Shown piece by piece: positions 36,901 through 50,600 of a stretch of DNA of 64,000 bases; position 1 is the first letter of the stretch; every line of letters starts with the position of its first letter. The DNA comes from Drosophila miranda (Eukaryota; Arthropoda; Insecta; Diptera; Drosophilidae): assembly GCF_003369915.1 (NCBI RefSeq), contig NC_046674.1:21021657-21085656 (forward strand), given 5' to 3'. The position numbers and the translations under genes were made by a program. The notes beneath the pieces were generated by a model. It was not told the origin of the DNA. It did no database searches and worked only from the letters and a program-made list of their open reading frames with translations.

Positions 36901-37597
36901 TTAGTCAAACATCTGTTTGAGGTTTGGTGCGGTTCCACACGCTAATTGGGAGACTGTCAAAATGGTTGTAGTTTCGGTTTCGGTTTCGGTGCGATTCGGT
37001 TATGCCAACGGAGGGGAATTTCCACCAGATTAAACCTACCCCAATCTAAAAATTGTATATCCCCCCTATAAATAAATCAAGCGCCCACACCCAGACCCAG
37101 ACCCACGCCCACACGCCCACATTCCGATTACACCATTACAATCAGTTTTTCTTTCTTTCTTTGCTTTTCTTTTCTTATCAGTGGCTCCCTTTCTGCTCTA
37201 AATGGGAACACAGACAGACAGAGAGACGAGAGAGAGAGAGGAAAAACGCTTGATTGACAAATAAACCCAATTAAATAAAAAATAAATACAGTACAGTATT
37301 GTACTATAAATGGAACGAATTCGAAGAATAAAGAGAATTCATAAAAAATTAACAATAAATCATAAATTAAATAGCAATTAATTAAGAATAAATCACTGAG
37401 AGAAAAGTTGAGAAATAATGAGAAGAATAAATACGAGCAAAAGAAAGACAGAGAGAAAGATAGAGGGAGAGACAGAAGAAACGATGACAGCGTTAAATGA
37501 GCAAACACAAAGTGAAGAGTGGGAGGAATGGGGAGGACAAGCGGGAGGACAGCATTACAAAGCAAACACAAAGAGGAGGCAGGGAGGAGGACGACAG

Positions 37598-37633
<36 letters not shown>

Positions 37634-40600
37634 TCAAAGAAAAGAGCAAACATGGCGATTACAACAAATGCCAGCAGCAGCAGCAACAACAATCGAGAGC
37701 AGCGGTGGCAGCAGAAGCAACAGCAACGTTTTCTCTGCGCCAGCGTCGCGTCACGTCGAGCGCTGACGTCGCGTTAACGCTGCACAAAATATTATTCAAA
37801 AAACCTTGACACACTTTTCATATGCCGCACACACACACACACATAACAGACATAAGCACACAGATGCAAACAAACACACACATGAACAGATAGATTCGCC
37901 CAGGGACGGTTTCGACCGCAATTTGCCGCCGCCGTCGCCGCCGCCGCTGTCGACGCCGCTGCCTCAGTTGCTCCCCTCGCAACCGCTCGCCCGCTGGGGA
38001 GGAGGGAGGTCAGCTTAATGTAGATTTGTATAATTGTATATTCCTATATAGTACTATACACTCAGAGAAATAGTAGGCCACACATTTAGGATTCTTCTTC
38101 CAAAAAAAAAAAAGAAACACCAGCCCCAAAGCAAATCAGCTGTTAAAAAAAGTATTTCTAAGAAAAACCAGTCGATGACCCTGAAAGACTTACATAAATA
38201 AATAAATAAATACATTTTCTTCGAAATATTACGTCTTAATAAATTTTCCTTAAATTGCATGCTATTTTTTTTTTAGTGTATTCCTACTACACAGCGTCAT
38301 GTAATATATATTTTTACAATTTAGTTGGAGTGCACTTTTTCAATGCGCAATAAATTTCAAAACACCACCCCTCTCACTCTCACTCTCCCTCTCCCTATAC
38401 CACCCTCATTCTGTAAAATTAAATTAATTAACGCTAATAAATTACACAATACTTCATATTTAATTTGCCTGTGGTATATTTTTTGTTAATTTCATTCGCA
38501 ATTATTATATTTGTATTTATTTTATATATGTATTTATTATAGCGCATTTGTAATGAGGTCAGACGATGGTTATTTATTTATTTATTTTGTTCGGTTTTTA
38601 GATCAGCAGCAGAGCTGCCGACGTCTGTCTATATGTCGCCCGTCATGGGAATATCATCATCAAAAATCGAATCGAGGCGAAACAGGTGTGGCCCAGGCCA
38701 GGCCGGGCCGGTGCGATGCGGTTTCTGATTGCGCTCTGCTGCTGCTCTGCTTTATGTTATTTATTTATTATAATCAATATTTGTCCTCTGTGCTGGTATG
38801 AAAACAGTTGTTTGTGGTTTTTCGATGGGGGTGGGGGTGCGGTGGATCGATCTATGGAGCTTTCACTGTACCAAGTATTTTTGAAGTCTTTGTAAAAGAT
38901 CTACTTTTCCCCATCGGCAGCTCTTTTCTTTGTTATAATTTACTATATCTGTATCTTTTCTTTGTTTCATTTCATTGCATTTCCATACCATATCTGTGTT
39001 CCTTTTCATTTTACACATTCTGGAGTGGGCACCCCTTTGCCCGTGTCTCCCCTCTCCCCCTTGGAGCGCGGGGGGGGCACATGCTAATTGCTGACTAATT
39101 CTCGTGTGGAATTTGAATTGCATTCGAAATAAACAGAAAATCGTCGTAAAAATACAATTTTTATTCTCCTTTTTTCGCATTTCTCAATGCAATTCTCGTC
39201 TTTGTTGTTGATTTTGCTCGATTTTTATGGTGCCGATTGGGTTCTTCTTCTTCTTCTTCTTCTCCATCCCCTGCTTCTTATTTGTGCAAAATACGAAACA
39301 GAAACAGAAACATGCACAGACATGCACAAATACATGCAGACAAACAGAGACTGCAATTCATTTAAAACGTCTCACGCGCTCTTCACCGGCAGCAGCGCAA
39401 CAGCAGCAACAGCAGCAGCAGCAGCAGAGAGCTTCGCTTCGCAGTCGGCTGCTCTGTCACTCTTCACTCTGCCTCTGCCCCGCCGCCGAAGTCGTTGCAG
39501 TTGACGAAGCTCGAAAGTAGGTCACGAGGCCACAAAAACAATTGCAGCCGAACCGAGTGTAGGCCAGGGAGGTGGCGGCCGGGGGGGTTGGCGTCGGGTG
39601 TTTTCTGCTTAAAATGCAATGCGCGTTTCGAGCAGCGCGTGGGAGAGCGAGGCAGAGAGAGCGTGAAAGAGAGGGGAGAGGGAGAGTGAGAGATCCTTTG
39701 AGGCCCCTACCGCCTGATGCGTAGAAACAAATGAGATGCATTTGCGCTCGCTGAAGAACTGAGACTGGGAGTAGGGAGAAGAGTAAAAGGATAACGACAA
39801 CCAAAGGGGCAACACGGTAAGGTGCAAAGAAAATAACTGTAGTGGGGGGTGGGTGGTGGTGTGGCATGGATTCTAGGACCTTCTATGTGGAATTTGGGTC
39901 AAATTAAAAGCACTGTGATACTTGGTATTTTTTGTGCTTTTTATAATAACTATTTTTGTGGAATTTATTAAAAAATATTTCCTTATGTCCCTACACCATG
40001 ATTTTCAATATTTTCCCAATTGACTTCGGCTTTTTATAATTTCTGATATTTCTGGTATTTTTACTGTAATTTTTGTATGGGCCTTGATTTGGTAAATCAA
40101 TTTATTTATGACGATTCCTTTTTTAAAACCCGTTTTATAAATTTTAAAAAAAGGCAACATCAACAAAAAAAAAATAAAAGAGTGTAAACATAATGCTTTT
40201 TGCTTTGTAGCCCCCTCTGAGAGACACCGCCGTCTTTTATCTTTGAATCGAACATTTGTTGTGTCTTGTCTGCACATTTTTCGAAGATATTTTTAAATTT
40301 ATTTTTAATGTTAATAAATGGCAGACAAGCCTCACTTCATGTATAAATAATATAAATGTGTTTAATGTTAATTGTTTGACAACAACGAAAAGGAAAATCT
40401 GCCCAATTAGGCAGACACGCGTTGGCCTGTGTGGTTTTTTTTCCCTGGTTCTCTGGTTATTGTTGTTGAATGTGGACTGCAGCCACCTTGGGGCTCAAAC
40501 AGCAATAATTAAACAAACCAACACACAGTTTTGACCATTTTCAATTCACATTTGAATGGCTTTTTCCGCTGCGGTTTTCATGCAGCTTGTTGTTGATTCT

Positions 40601-41391
40601 TTGCGGTTTTTGGGGTTTTTGGCACAGGCTAGATCTCCGAGATACCGAATCCGATGCCCGAAAGCAGATTTATGAATCGGAAAAATGCAAATCGGAGAGA
40701 GAGAGAGAGAGAGAGAGGGAAGATGATGTGTGCTTTAACATTGCCAACATTTTGGCATTCCAAAATAATCGTGTGCGCATTGTAAGTCCCTTTCATGTTC
40801 CAAAACCAAACAACAACAAATAAATATTTACTCAAAATATCAAAAGGCGACCCCACCACCGTCGAAAACCGAAAAACCGAAAACCAGGCGATTAAAATGT
40901 CAAAACTATTTATAATTAATTTTGCAAAGTTTTGTGAACCATTTTCGAAAAAGAACAGACACAGCGACCAGTTTTGACCAGGCCAGAAGCAGACCAAAGA
41001 AGAGCCCAAGACAAATCCAAAAAAAAAAGAAGAAAAAAAAACAAAATCTGTATAAAAGTGATATAAAAAATTGGCTGCGTCTGGCTGCTGTCAGAGACGA
41101 TGACTGCGACGTTGGCGTTGCTGCCCGCCCGCCACCCGCCACCAGCCACCCGCCGCCCGCCTCGTTGTTAGATATGGTGACCCACTGACCCACTTTTGGG
41201 GAAGCTTTTTACAAACACACACATCTGTATACATACACACATACACACATACATATATACTTTTTTTCTTTTTTGATTAAAATTATATAAACAAAGTGGA
41301 AATATTCAACAACGCAATCGACACAGAAACAAAAAAATAATAAAGAAACAGAAATAATGAAAATGAAAACGAGCAGGAGGAGACTGTGCGT

Positions 41392-41442
<51 letters not shown>

Positions 41443-44400
41443 AGCAGCAGACGCTGCATGGAGCTTTTTTTTTTTTAGTAAAATACACAATACACTAAAA
41501 AATAAAAATACAAAAAAGAAAAACCCGAAACCGCAATGAGCGATTCCCACATGAACAGAGAAACGAACGATTCACGCACACACAGAGCGGCATACGCAAT
41601 GGCAATTCACGCCCCACACGCACCTACCTCTCTCTCTCGCCCTTCCCCACACTCTCTCTTCCTCTCGCTCCTTCTCTCTGCGGCCATTCCACATTGAACC
41701 TAACCCAACAAAAAATGCTGAAAATGCCACAAAAGCAAAACCCACAAAACAAAAAAAAACAAAAAAAAGCTCACGCACTTTTTGTGTTTATGCTTCACAT
41801 CCCATCCCATCCCCCAAAACCCACTCACACTCGCACACACACTCTCTTTCCTTATCTCTATCTCCATCTCTCTTTGTACACAGTCTCTTTCTGTCGCACT
41901 GCTGATGGTTTTTTGGCAGCTTTTTTTGAATGCGGTGCGTGTAAAGGGCAACAACAAAACCAAAGCAAAAGACGCCGAATTCCGTAAGACGAAGACGAAG
42001 ATACCCTTGACGATCAGATAAATCGTTTCTATGACAGCTGGGTATGTTTTTTTTTTTTAATGATCCTCGATTATCCAATATTTCTAGCGTCTTGCGAGTG
42101 AATAGATACATGAAATATTGTGTTGCATTAATATTTGTTCAATATTCGTACGATGTACTCTTCGACCCTTGCTGAAACGAATAACAATAACAGCAAGCAC
42201 AGCGGAATCCGCACGAATAGGTCTTTTATATCCTCTTTTGTCTTTAGTCTACGAAATATTACCTCCACAATTCAAGTTCCACCATTTGAAACAAGATAAG
42301 AATAATATTTGAATACGTTTCTAAATCATGAAAAAAGGAAGTTTTGGTGCCGCTTCTACTATTTTTTGCTTTCACAGTTTCCAATAGTGATTGTCTACAG
42401 AAGTTCCGATGGCAACAGATGTTCTTCCAAAAACCTCAACCCAATCATAATACTCTTTGTAAGGGTATCCGAGACAATAAACAGTGTGAAGCATTCACGA
42501 TCGTTTGCGCAATTTTCCTTATTCATCGCACGCACTTTCGTTTTTTTTTTTCGGTTTCGGTTTTGTTTCTGTTTTGCTTTGTATTTTGAAATACATTTTG
42601 GTTATATTTCGTTACTGTTGCCCCGTTGCTGCCTTCTGACTACGTTTTTCCAATCAATTTCATCAATTTACGTTAAATTTTGTCGCTTCGGTTCGTCATA
42701 CGTTCGTTTTTCGTTTTCCTACAGTTTTGTTTTTGTGAGGGGAAAGTCCCATTGTACTCGCATCGATGCGCCATATGGTTGAGTTTTGGTATCGCTTTGG
42801 AGTGAATACCGAATGGGTAATGGGGGGTACTACTGTTCGTTGTGTTAATGGTTCGGTCTGTGAGTGTGTGACCCATTTCGGAGGGGTTTACTTCGATGGT
42901 GTTGTACGTAGCAGCCACTTGAATGGTTTTCCATTTTGTGGCTCAAGTCGGGTAGGATTCTTCGGCCACTACTATTTCTATGGCTATACTGTTCACAATT
43001 TCCATTAATCACACAGCTGTTTTGTAGTTGAATCGCTGAGATGTTGTTTTGTTCAACTTTATCCTAGGCCCGTTCCCTTTATCCTCTCGCTCGTATCCTA
43101 AACTCTTTGCAATTTCCTTGTTTCAGATTAGAGTCTATTCTTCTTCGAATCGTTTCATTTTCCTCTTTGCCAACTCCTCGCTGTCAATTTCAATGACATT
43201 TCCCTATCGAGCGATTGTATCCTTTCTAGAACAATTTGATTGGCACATTCTCCGGCCATTCCTTCCTTCATTGCATCCGTTATCTCTTTAACAACACTTT
43301 TGTGATACACATTGCCGATGCATATGTATACACCCCATCCCTGTTCTCTGTTTTATGTTTTCTGATTTCCATTTACCCCCACTTTGGTCCTCCTCCTCCT
43401 CCACATCCTCCACAGTCCACCCATCACTCACACGCAGCTGTTTGCTACAGCAGCATGTACTAGGTATATAATATACATCTACACCCACAGAAGGAGAGTG
43501 AGAGAGAGAGAGGTAGAACATATATGCACATAGAGTATATAGAAAGAGAGAAAGATATGGATAGAGAGCGCACTCGGCTTGTGCTTGGCTTTGGGTGAAC
43601 CGAACCACTGAACGACTCTTGGCTCTTGGCTCTTGGTTTGGTAATCAAATCTAGGTGACCCAAATTGCATTGACCCAGTTTACAAAGCGGGGCGGGGCGG
43701 GGGGTCGGTCATAGAAGGGTATCCGAAAGAAACAAGTGCACCACATGTGTCCTTTGAGATCAAGTGTTGATGCAACATTAAAAACTGCAAAAAAACACAC
43801 AAACAAAAACAAACAGCTAAAAAACAGCAAAAGCAAAGTTTTAGCCATAAAAAGGTCTCTCTTAAAGGTTTTAATCAACTTTAACTTTAGGCAAGTCATA
43901 AAACCAACAACAATTGAAATATCTTATTATTTTTTACATTTTTATTTGTACACTGCAATTGTAATTCGAGTGAAGGACAAATACAAGCTCGTACAATATG
44001 TATGCAGGTTGACAATGGAGAGGAGTGACGGTGGTGGCTAGAGCGATGATGATGATGACAAAATGGCAATGACGATGTCAACCACTTTGGGGTTAAAGTT
44101 AAACGATGTCAAAACTAATTAATTTGCTTGCCGAGTGAAGGGTTTGCCACTGTTAGACGGGCTCAGGGATAAACCAAAGAATTTTAATCGCGCTTATAAG
44201 TTAAATTTTGGCAGAAACAGCTACAAACAAAAGAGAATGTTTATGAAATGGACTCTTAATTTCTCACATTCACACAAAGCGTAGAATCCCTACGGATTCC
44301 CAGTTGAAAAATTCAAAGTATGTTGGAAACATACCTTTTATTATTATCATAACTGGTGTTATATTTTTACTTTCATTTATTCTATACAACAAATTGTTCC

Positions 44401-44599
44401 TCGCGAATTCATGCACTTCCCAAAAATACTCTCCTCATTCCGTTTTTCAATTAATCCAATCCAATAAGCCAAAATGGAATAAAACTTTACAAATTACAAA
44501 AAACGAAATAAAAATTGATTTCGAAAATGAACGCACAAAACGAATTTACGCAATTTTTGCTCAGTATGTTTTGGTGTGCAATGTCTGAACAGTAGACAC

Positions 44600-44638
<39 letters not shown>

Positions 44639-47600
44639 CTAGGCGTATTATGTAAGTGCGCGTGAAAAGCTAAAGCCACAAATTACATACTCCAATAAAA
44701 CATATACACATATACCTTACGGTGGAAGAGGGTTCAGATTTGATCTGAATAGTTGTTCCATCTGTCTAAACATATTTTCCGTTTTGTTAGGGTTTCCCGT
44801 GTCTTGTGTTTGTCATATTGCTGCCATGATCTAAATTTCCCAACTAATGATTGCGACAAATATGTATGACAGAGAGAGGGAGATGGAGATCGCGAGCCGA
44901 CTATAGAGAGATATATGGATGTATGTATATGTAGGCAAAATGCGTGTGGAGTAATCTTATTCGGATATACAATGTGTACGAGTACTACTATCACCTTTTC
45001 AAATGTAAGTAAAAAAATCGAAATATTCCATATGTTGATGGCAAAGGGGGCAGGCTTCCATCCATCTCGCTCTAACACTCATTTTCGGTCATGTGTGTGA
45101 CAGAGCGAGACAAAAACTTGGCCAAGTGCAGTAGGCCATGCAAATAGTCAAAGTGGGTCAGCGCTATCAAAAGCTACAATCAACAACAACGATGGCTGCC
45201 AGAAGCACACACACACGCACACACACACACACACACTCTTAGACCGCCTAAGAAACGAACGAAACTGAAAGCTTTGGTCACACTTCGGCTCTTCAAGCAC
45301 TTCGTGTCGCCTTCGTTTCGTATCAGCAGATAAGACGAAACTGAAAAGAAGCAGCAGCAGGCGAATGGAGCGGCGGGGGGGGAACAGTGGAAAAAGCAAC
45401 AACAAAACACCGCCAAAAACAGCAACAAGAAACACCTTAAATTGTAAGCAAATTATAAAAATAAATAAACATATTGTATATAAAAAAAAGCACCCCAGAC
45501 CGACCACCTCCCACCTGCCTCCACCCAAAATACGAGTATTTCTTGCTTATTTAAATATTGTATGTGACAACAACAGAAAAAAAACATGGTTACATCACAC
45601 CACACACACACACACAGGGAGAGAGAGAGAGATAGGTATAATTCGGGGTGTAAATTATTTCGTTATTTTCTATAACAATTCGTATACAAATTTTGATATT
45701 TATTTAAAGGTCTTTCATGTTACGAAATTTAGATTCCAACATGATTGAATATTTTTAAAATAAATTTACGACCTTGTGTGTCGAATCACGTGACTGGTGG
45801 AAATATTTTGGAAAATCTTTTGAGCAAGAAATAGAGGAAACGAAACCAAAGGAAGGAAATAGACAAAGAAATAGCAGAAAAGAAACATCTATGTACACGT
45901 GTATATTTTTGTAAAGCTGGATATCCTGTATGAATGTCAATCCCATATTGTCGATATCCGGCTCTCACCCGGGAGGGCCGGGTTCAATTCCCGGTATGGG
46001 AAACTGAAATCAAGAGTTTCTTTTTTCTTCTTTTTTTCCATCGAGAAAATTAATTTAGAAAAAAGAAGTAAATTTTGTATCTAATACTTAATTATTCATA
46101 CTGAATACATTCTATATTCCTCTCGATCCTTCAAAGAAAATTGGATGCAAGAGAGAAATCAATTTTCTGGGGTGCCCAACCATTCCCTTGTTTTACTTTT
46201 GGGGATTTCCAGACCCAAAATCCACACATACGACAGACCACCCAGCTCTTGGCTCTTGGCTCTTGACTCTTGGGTAATAAGCCTCTTCAGCCTTCCCCTC
46301 TGACCCTCTCTTGACAAAAGCAATTTGAACATTTGAAAGCATTTTAAATTTACAACTCAAAAAATCATAAATATACATAATTGCTTCATAAATAAGTACC
46401 CGGGCACACACCCCCTCCTCCACGCTCCACCTTGCAGTAAGTACTGCCTGAGGGAGTACAGAAAAACATCGCAAAAGGCAATAATAAAAACAAAAAACAG
46501 TCAAGACCTGCCGCAACAATTTCACAAAGCAAATAAAAGCAAGGGAGCTGAAACAAACAAAAATAAGTAAGTACATAAATACAAAAAAAATGCAAATAAA
46601 ACCAACAAAAATAAGTGAAACGGAAGAAAGAGGGCGAGGATAGGGGGGGGGGGGGGGGGGGGCCTGGAGGAATACAGCAACAAAAAATGCAATGGACAGC
46701 ATTTTTTGTGAATTAAGTAATGAAGCAACAAAAAAGAAATGCTGCCGAAGATCTAGATACCCTTTATATCTGCCGTACTTAAGGGAGTTTCAGAACCATT
46801 TACGGGGATATTGTTATCCGATCTTTGCGGCTCCGATCTGAGAATCTGAAGGCCTAGTTGGCTTTGATGAAAATTCGAAATACCCCTCCTCGGGAGGGTA
46901 TCAAAATGCAATTGAATTGAAATGAAATGTGAACAGGGAATGGTAGATAAGGTAAGGGCGATAAGTGTAAACAACTCACTGTCTCTTTCTCGGGCACTCT
47001 CTCTCTCTCTCTCGTTCTCGCTCTCTATCGTGCGTTTTCTGTGCCCGCTCTGCTGGCGTCGCTGCTGACGTTGACCGACCCATTTACCTAAACTGCAAGA
47101 GTTGTTCTTGTTCTTCTTCTTGTTTCGGTATTTGTTTTCTCCCTTTCCCTCTCACTCCCTCTCTCTCCTTCCCTTTCTGTTTTCCATTTGTTGGAGCTTT
47201 GGTTGAAAAAAGCTCACATGTATTGGTGTTTTTTCATTAGTTTGCACTGCTCTCCCCTACACTCTACTGCTTGCATGCTATGCTGGAGAGCTTTTCCAGT
47301 TTCTGCCTGAACGGGCATCATCTCTGCATGCATGTACATGTGTACATATGTGTATGTATCTTTATCTCCTTTCGCCATCTCTGGTCTACGTTCTGTTCTG
47401 CTGTGTTTGAGGATCGGATCGGATTGGATCGCTTAAAGTTAGCTTTTCGCTTTGCAGTTGACGCGCGCGCCCCTCAACTATGCAGCGAGCACTCTCACAC
47501 GCGTACGCACACAGGTACAGGCACAGGCACGCATCACAATCCCACACACACACACACACACACATGCACGCGCTGCAAAAGCTCGCGGGCCGGCAAAAGC

Positions 47601-50600
47601 TCGGCCAATGTGTTCGTGTGTGGCGCGGCAAAACAAATTTTAACGTTTTTTTTTTGTTAAGAATAAACTATTTGTGTGTGTAGTTGTGACTGGAAGATTG
47701 AAAATGGTTTAACCTGGGCGACCGTTGAATGCGCTACATGGGAAATTCATTTCGAAGGGGAATCGAGGGCTGGAGACCAGGAGAGGGAGACTAGGGAGGT
47801 TGCCTATCATTGACTATCAATGTCCTTCCACAATCCAAGCAGGCGGCCATAGTGTCCTGTCGGTCCTGAGGGGGTCCAAGCAGAACATCAAGTTCTATGA
47901 ATATTATTTATTTTATAGAAATTTTTGTGGCGTTTTTCAATTGACTGAAAGCTTGAAAATGTTTCAGAAAGTACAATTTAAAATTTGCTTAGATTTCCAA
48001 CAATAATTGCCATCTAAATTTAAACTCTGCTTATCGGTTTGTTTGATCAATTAAAGCATATCGATTGTTCGGCAAATAAATCAATTAAGTAGCGATCAAG
48101 GCCATCAATTGTAAATCATTCGAATTTGGGTTAAGTATTGATTTTCCTTCCACTCCGCTGTATAATTATGTATGTATTTATTTATTAGGTTTTTTTTTTT
48201 AGTTTTTTTTATACCCTATCAGTGGAAGTGGGGCCCCGCACACATGACGTATACGTAATTCAAAAGTGAAACAATAAATATCCCACATTACGTATACGCA
48301 GCGATAAGGAATAGATAAGGAAAATGAGAGCCGCATTGTAGTACATATGCGATGTCGGTGTCTACTTGTGCCACGCTTTTAATGTTCGTGGTAAATATTA
48401 CAACGCAATTCCACGAAACAGCGACAGAGACAAAGAGAGAGATGGAGAACGGAAGAGAAGGAAAAGTCCCAAACTAAACGAGTTACGTTATTAACAAATA
48501 ATTGAATGATGAACATGCAAACGAAACGAATGAAAGAACAAATCTCTAAGTTCAGATTAAATCAATTTATTTTGATATTTGTTATTTGTATTTATCAAGA
48601 AAAGAGAAAAAGAACACAAATTGAATACTGTTATATAATAGAAATTACAGGGGATAGAACACTAATTTATTGTTCTAATTTTTAAATATATTACTTTTAA
48701 CGCATTGTTGTCGTGGAATTGTACATTAAGCAATTACTAAATAAATAAAAAAAAAATATAAGAAAATAGAATCGAGAATAATGCCTGAGAACTGAGAATG
48801 CAACTAGGTCAGGGCGTTCCCGCTACCCCTACCCCAACCCCTGGCACCGACCCACACACCCACGATAATGCACTAGGGTGAAGCGATACCGATGAGCAAC
48901 AGAGATAGCAAGAGCAAATGAGAATCAACTTTTGCTGCAAAAACAAAATTAAACAAAAACAAAAAAATTAAAAATCAATGCGCATTCTCTCTCTCTTTCT
49001 CTCTCTGCCCGATGCCCGATGCCCCATGCCATCCCATCCCACTAGTAGAATATTGCAAAATTAGTGCACAACAGCGCTGCCGGCGTCGACGGCGTTGCAA
49101 GCAGAGGGAAAAGTGGCACAGGGTCAACTGGCGACCCATTAGCACACTTTTCCACTAGAAGGGAGGCAGACGGCAGGGGATTGTAAGAGGAGGCAGACAG
49201 CGACGACTCCCCACCCCACCCCTCCCCTCACCGTCCCGTCCCGTCTCGCCCAGACACTCTCAATGGCATTTTCTCATTCGAGCTAAGGTTAACAACAAAT
49301 ACAATGTACATGAAAAGCAACAATAAAATGGTCAAAGCAACAAAAAAAAATACTAAACAATGCAAAAAGAAAATAAAGAAGAAAAAAAAAACAATTAAAC
49401 ATTTGTAATATACATAATACATAAAACAAATACAAACTCGCTGCTTTAATGGTATAATGCTAGGCAGGTGAGGTACAAACATATCTAATATTATGTTTTT
49501 TTATTGAATTTTCATATGCACGGAGGAGAGACTTTTTGAGATGGAGAAAAATATGGCTTTTTGAAATAGGGTTGAAGAGGTTTTTTAGAAGATGTATTTA
49601 CATTGAAAAGGGCATCTGTGGCAGCTCTTCCACAGGATCTTTAAAGGCCTGCAATAGCTGTACCACTTTTTTAAAGCGATCCAGTAGAAAATCTATTATT
49701 ATTTTTATTATTCTTACGTTTATTATTAAATAAGTTCACACTGTGAACGGCCATTACGGCCAGTTCGACTTTTGTTCAATGTTTGCATTTGCAAGAAAAA
49801 CCAAAAAAAATATCACAGTTTTAGGAGCTATTTGTAGGATTTTTGCTACACTATAGTCCGGTTCAAGGCAACTGGAAATCTTCACATATCCCCTTAAGCA
49901 GGGGAGAAATTATGCTGTTTTTGGAAAGAAGAAAAATGGGCAAAAAAACTAAGTTTAAGCCGTATGAAAGCTTAACAAAAAAAAAAATATGTCTAAAAAC
50001 TCATTGAGGGTCACAAAAAATATGTGGCAGGATAAAAGATATTTGACACCCAAGCTGACAGAGACACCAAATTCTTCGTGCTGTAGAGAAAAGCCAAAGA
50101 TCATCGCAGAAATTCATAATTAATATGCGAAAAGCATGATAAGCAATTAAAAGGTATCTGTTCTGGTTTTGGGACCATATCTGCTAAATGAAAGACTCAT
50201 TTGTATGCTTTTGATCCTTTCAGGAACTGAATCCATTAAGGTTTCATGCTGGGAATATACAAAAGCCGAATAAAACATGAATTGGTGCAGAAAATTGGGG
50301 ACGAAATTCCCGATGAGGTCTACCGTGAAAAATGCTATTACACAAAGCTAATGGGGAAAGAAAGAAAGTTAAAACTGAATATCTAAAGAATATACTTCAT
50401 ACTAGCTTTTGATTAATTTGAAAAGTAAGGTGCGTTAGAGATCCACAGTAAACCAATATTAATTCTGAAAAAACTAAAAAGCAATACAACTTTTGATGCA
50501 TACCTACATATGTATCTATCAGATGTCCTTCCAAAGAATTTATAGCCAGCGGAAAGCCCCAAACATGTACATATATTATACATATAAATATATGAAGTCC

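Noticed and set aside
37418..37777. Three overlapping plus-strand frames through a CA run
   Set aside because: The His-Thr run is a translated microsatellite open in all frames.
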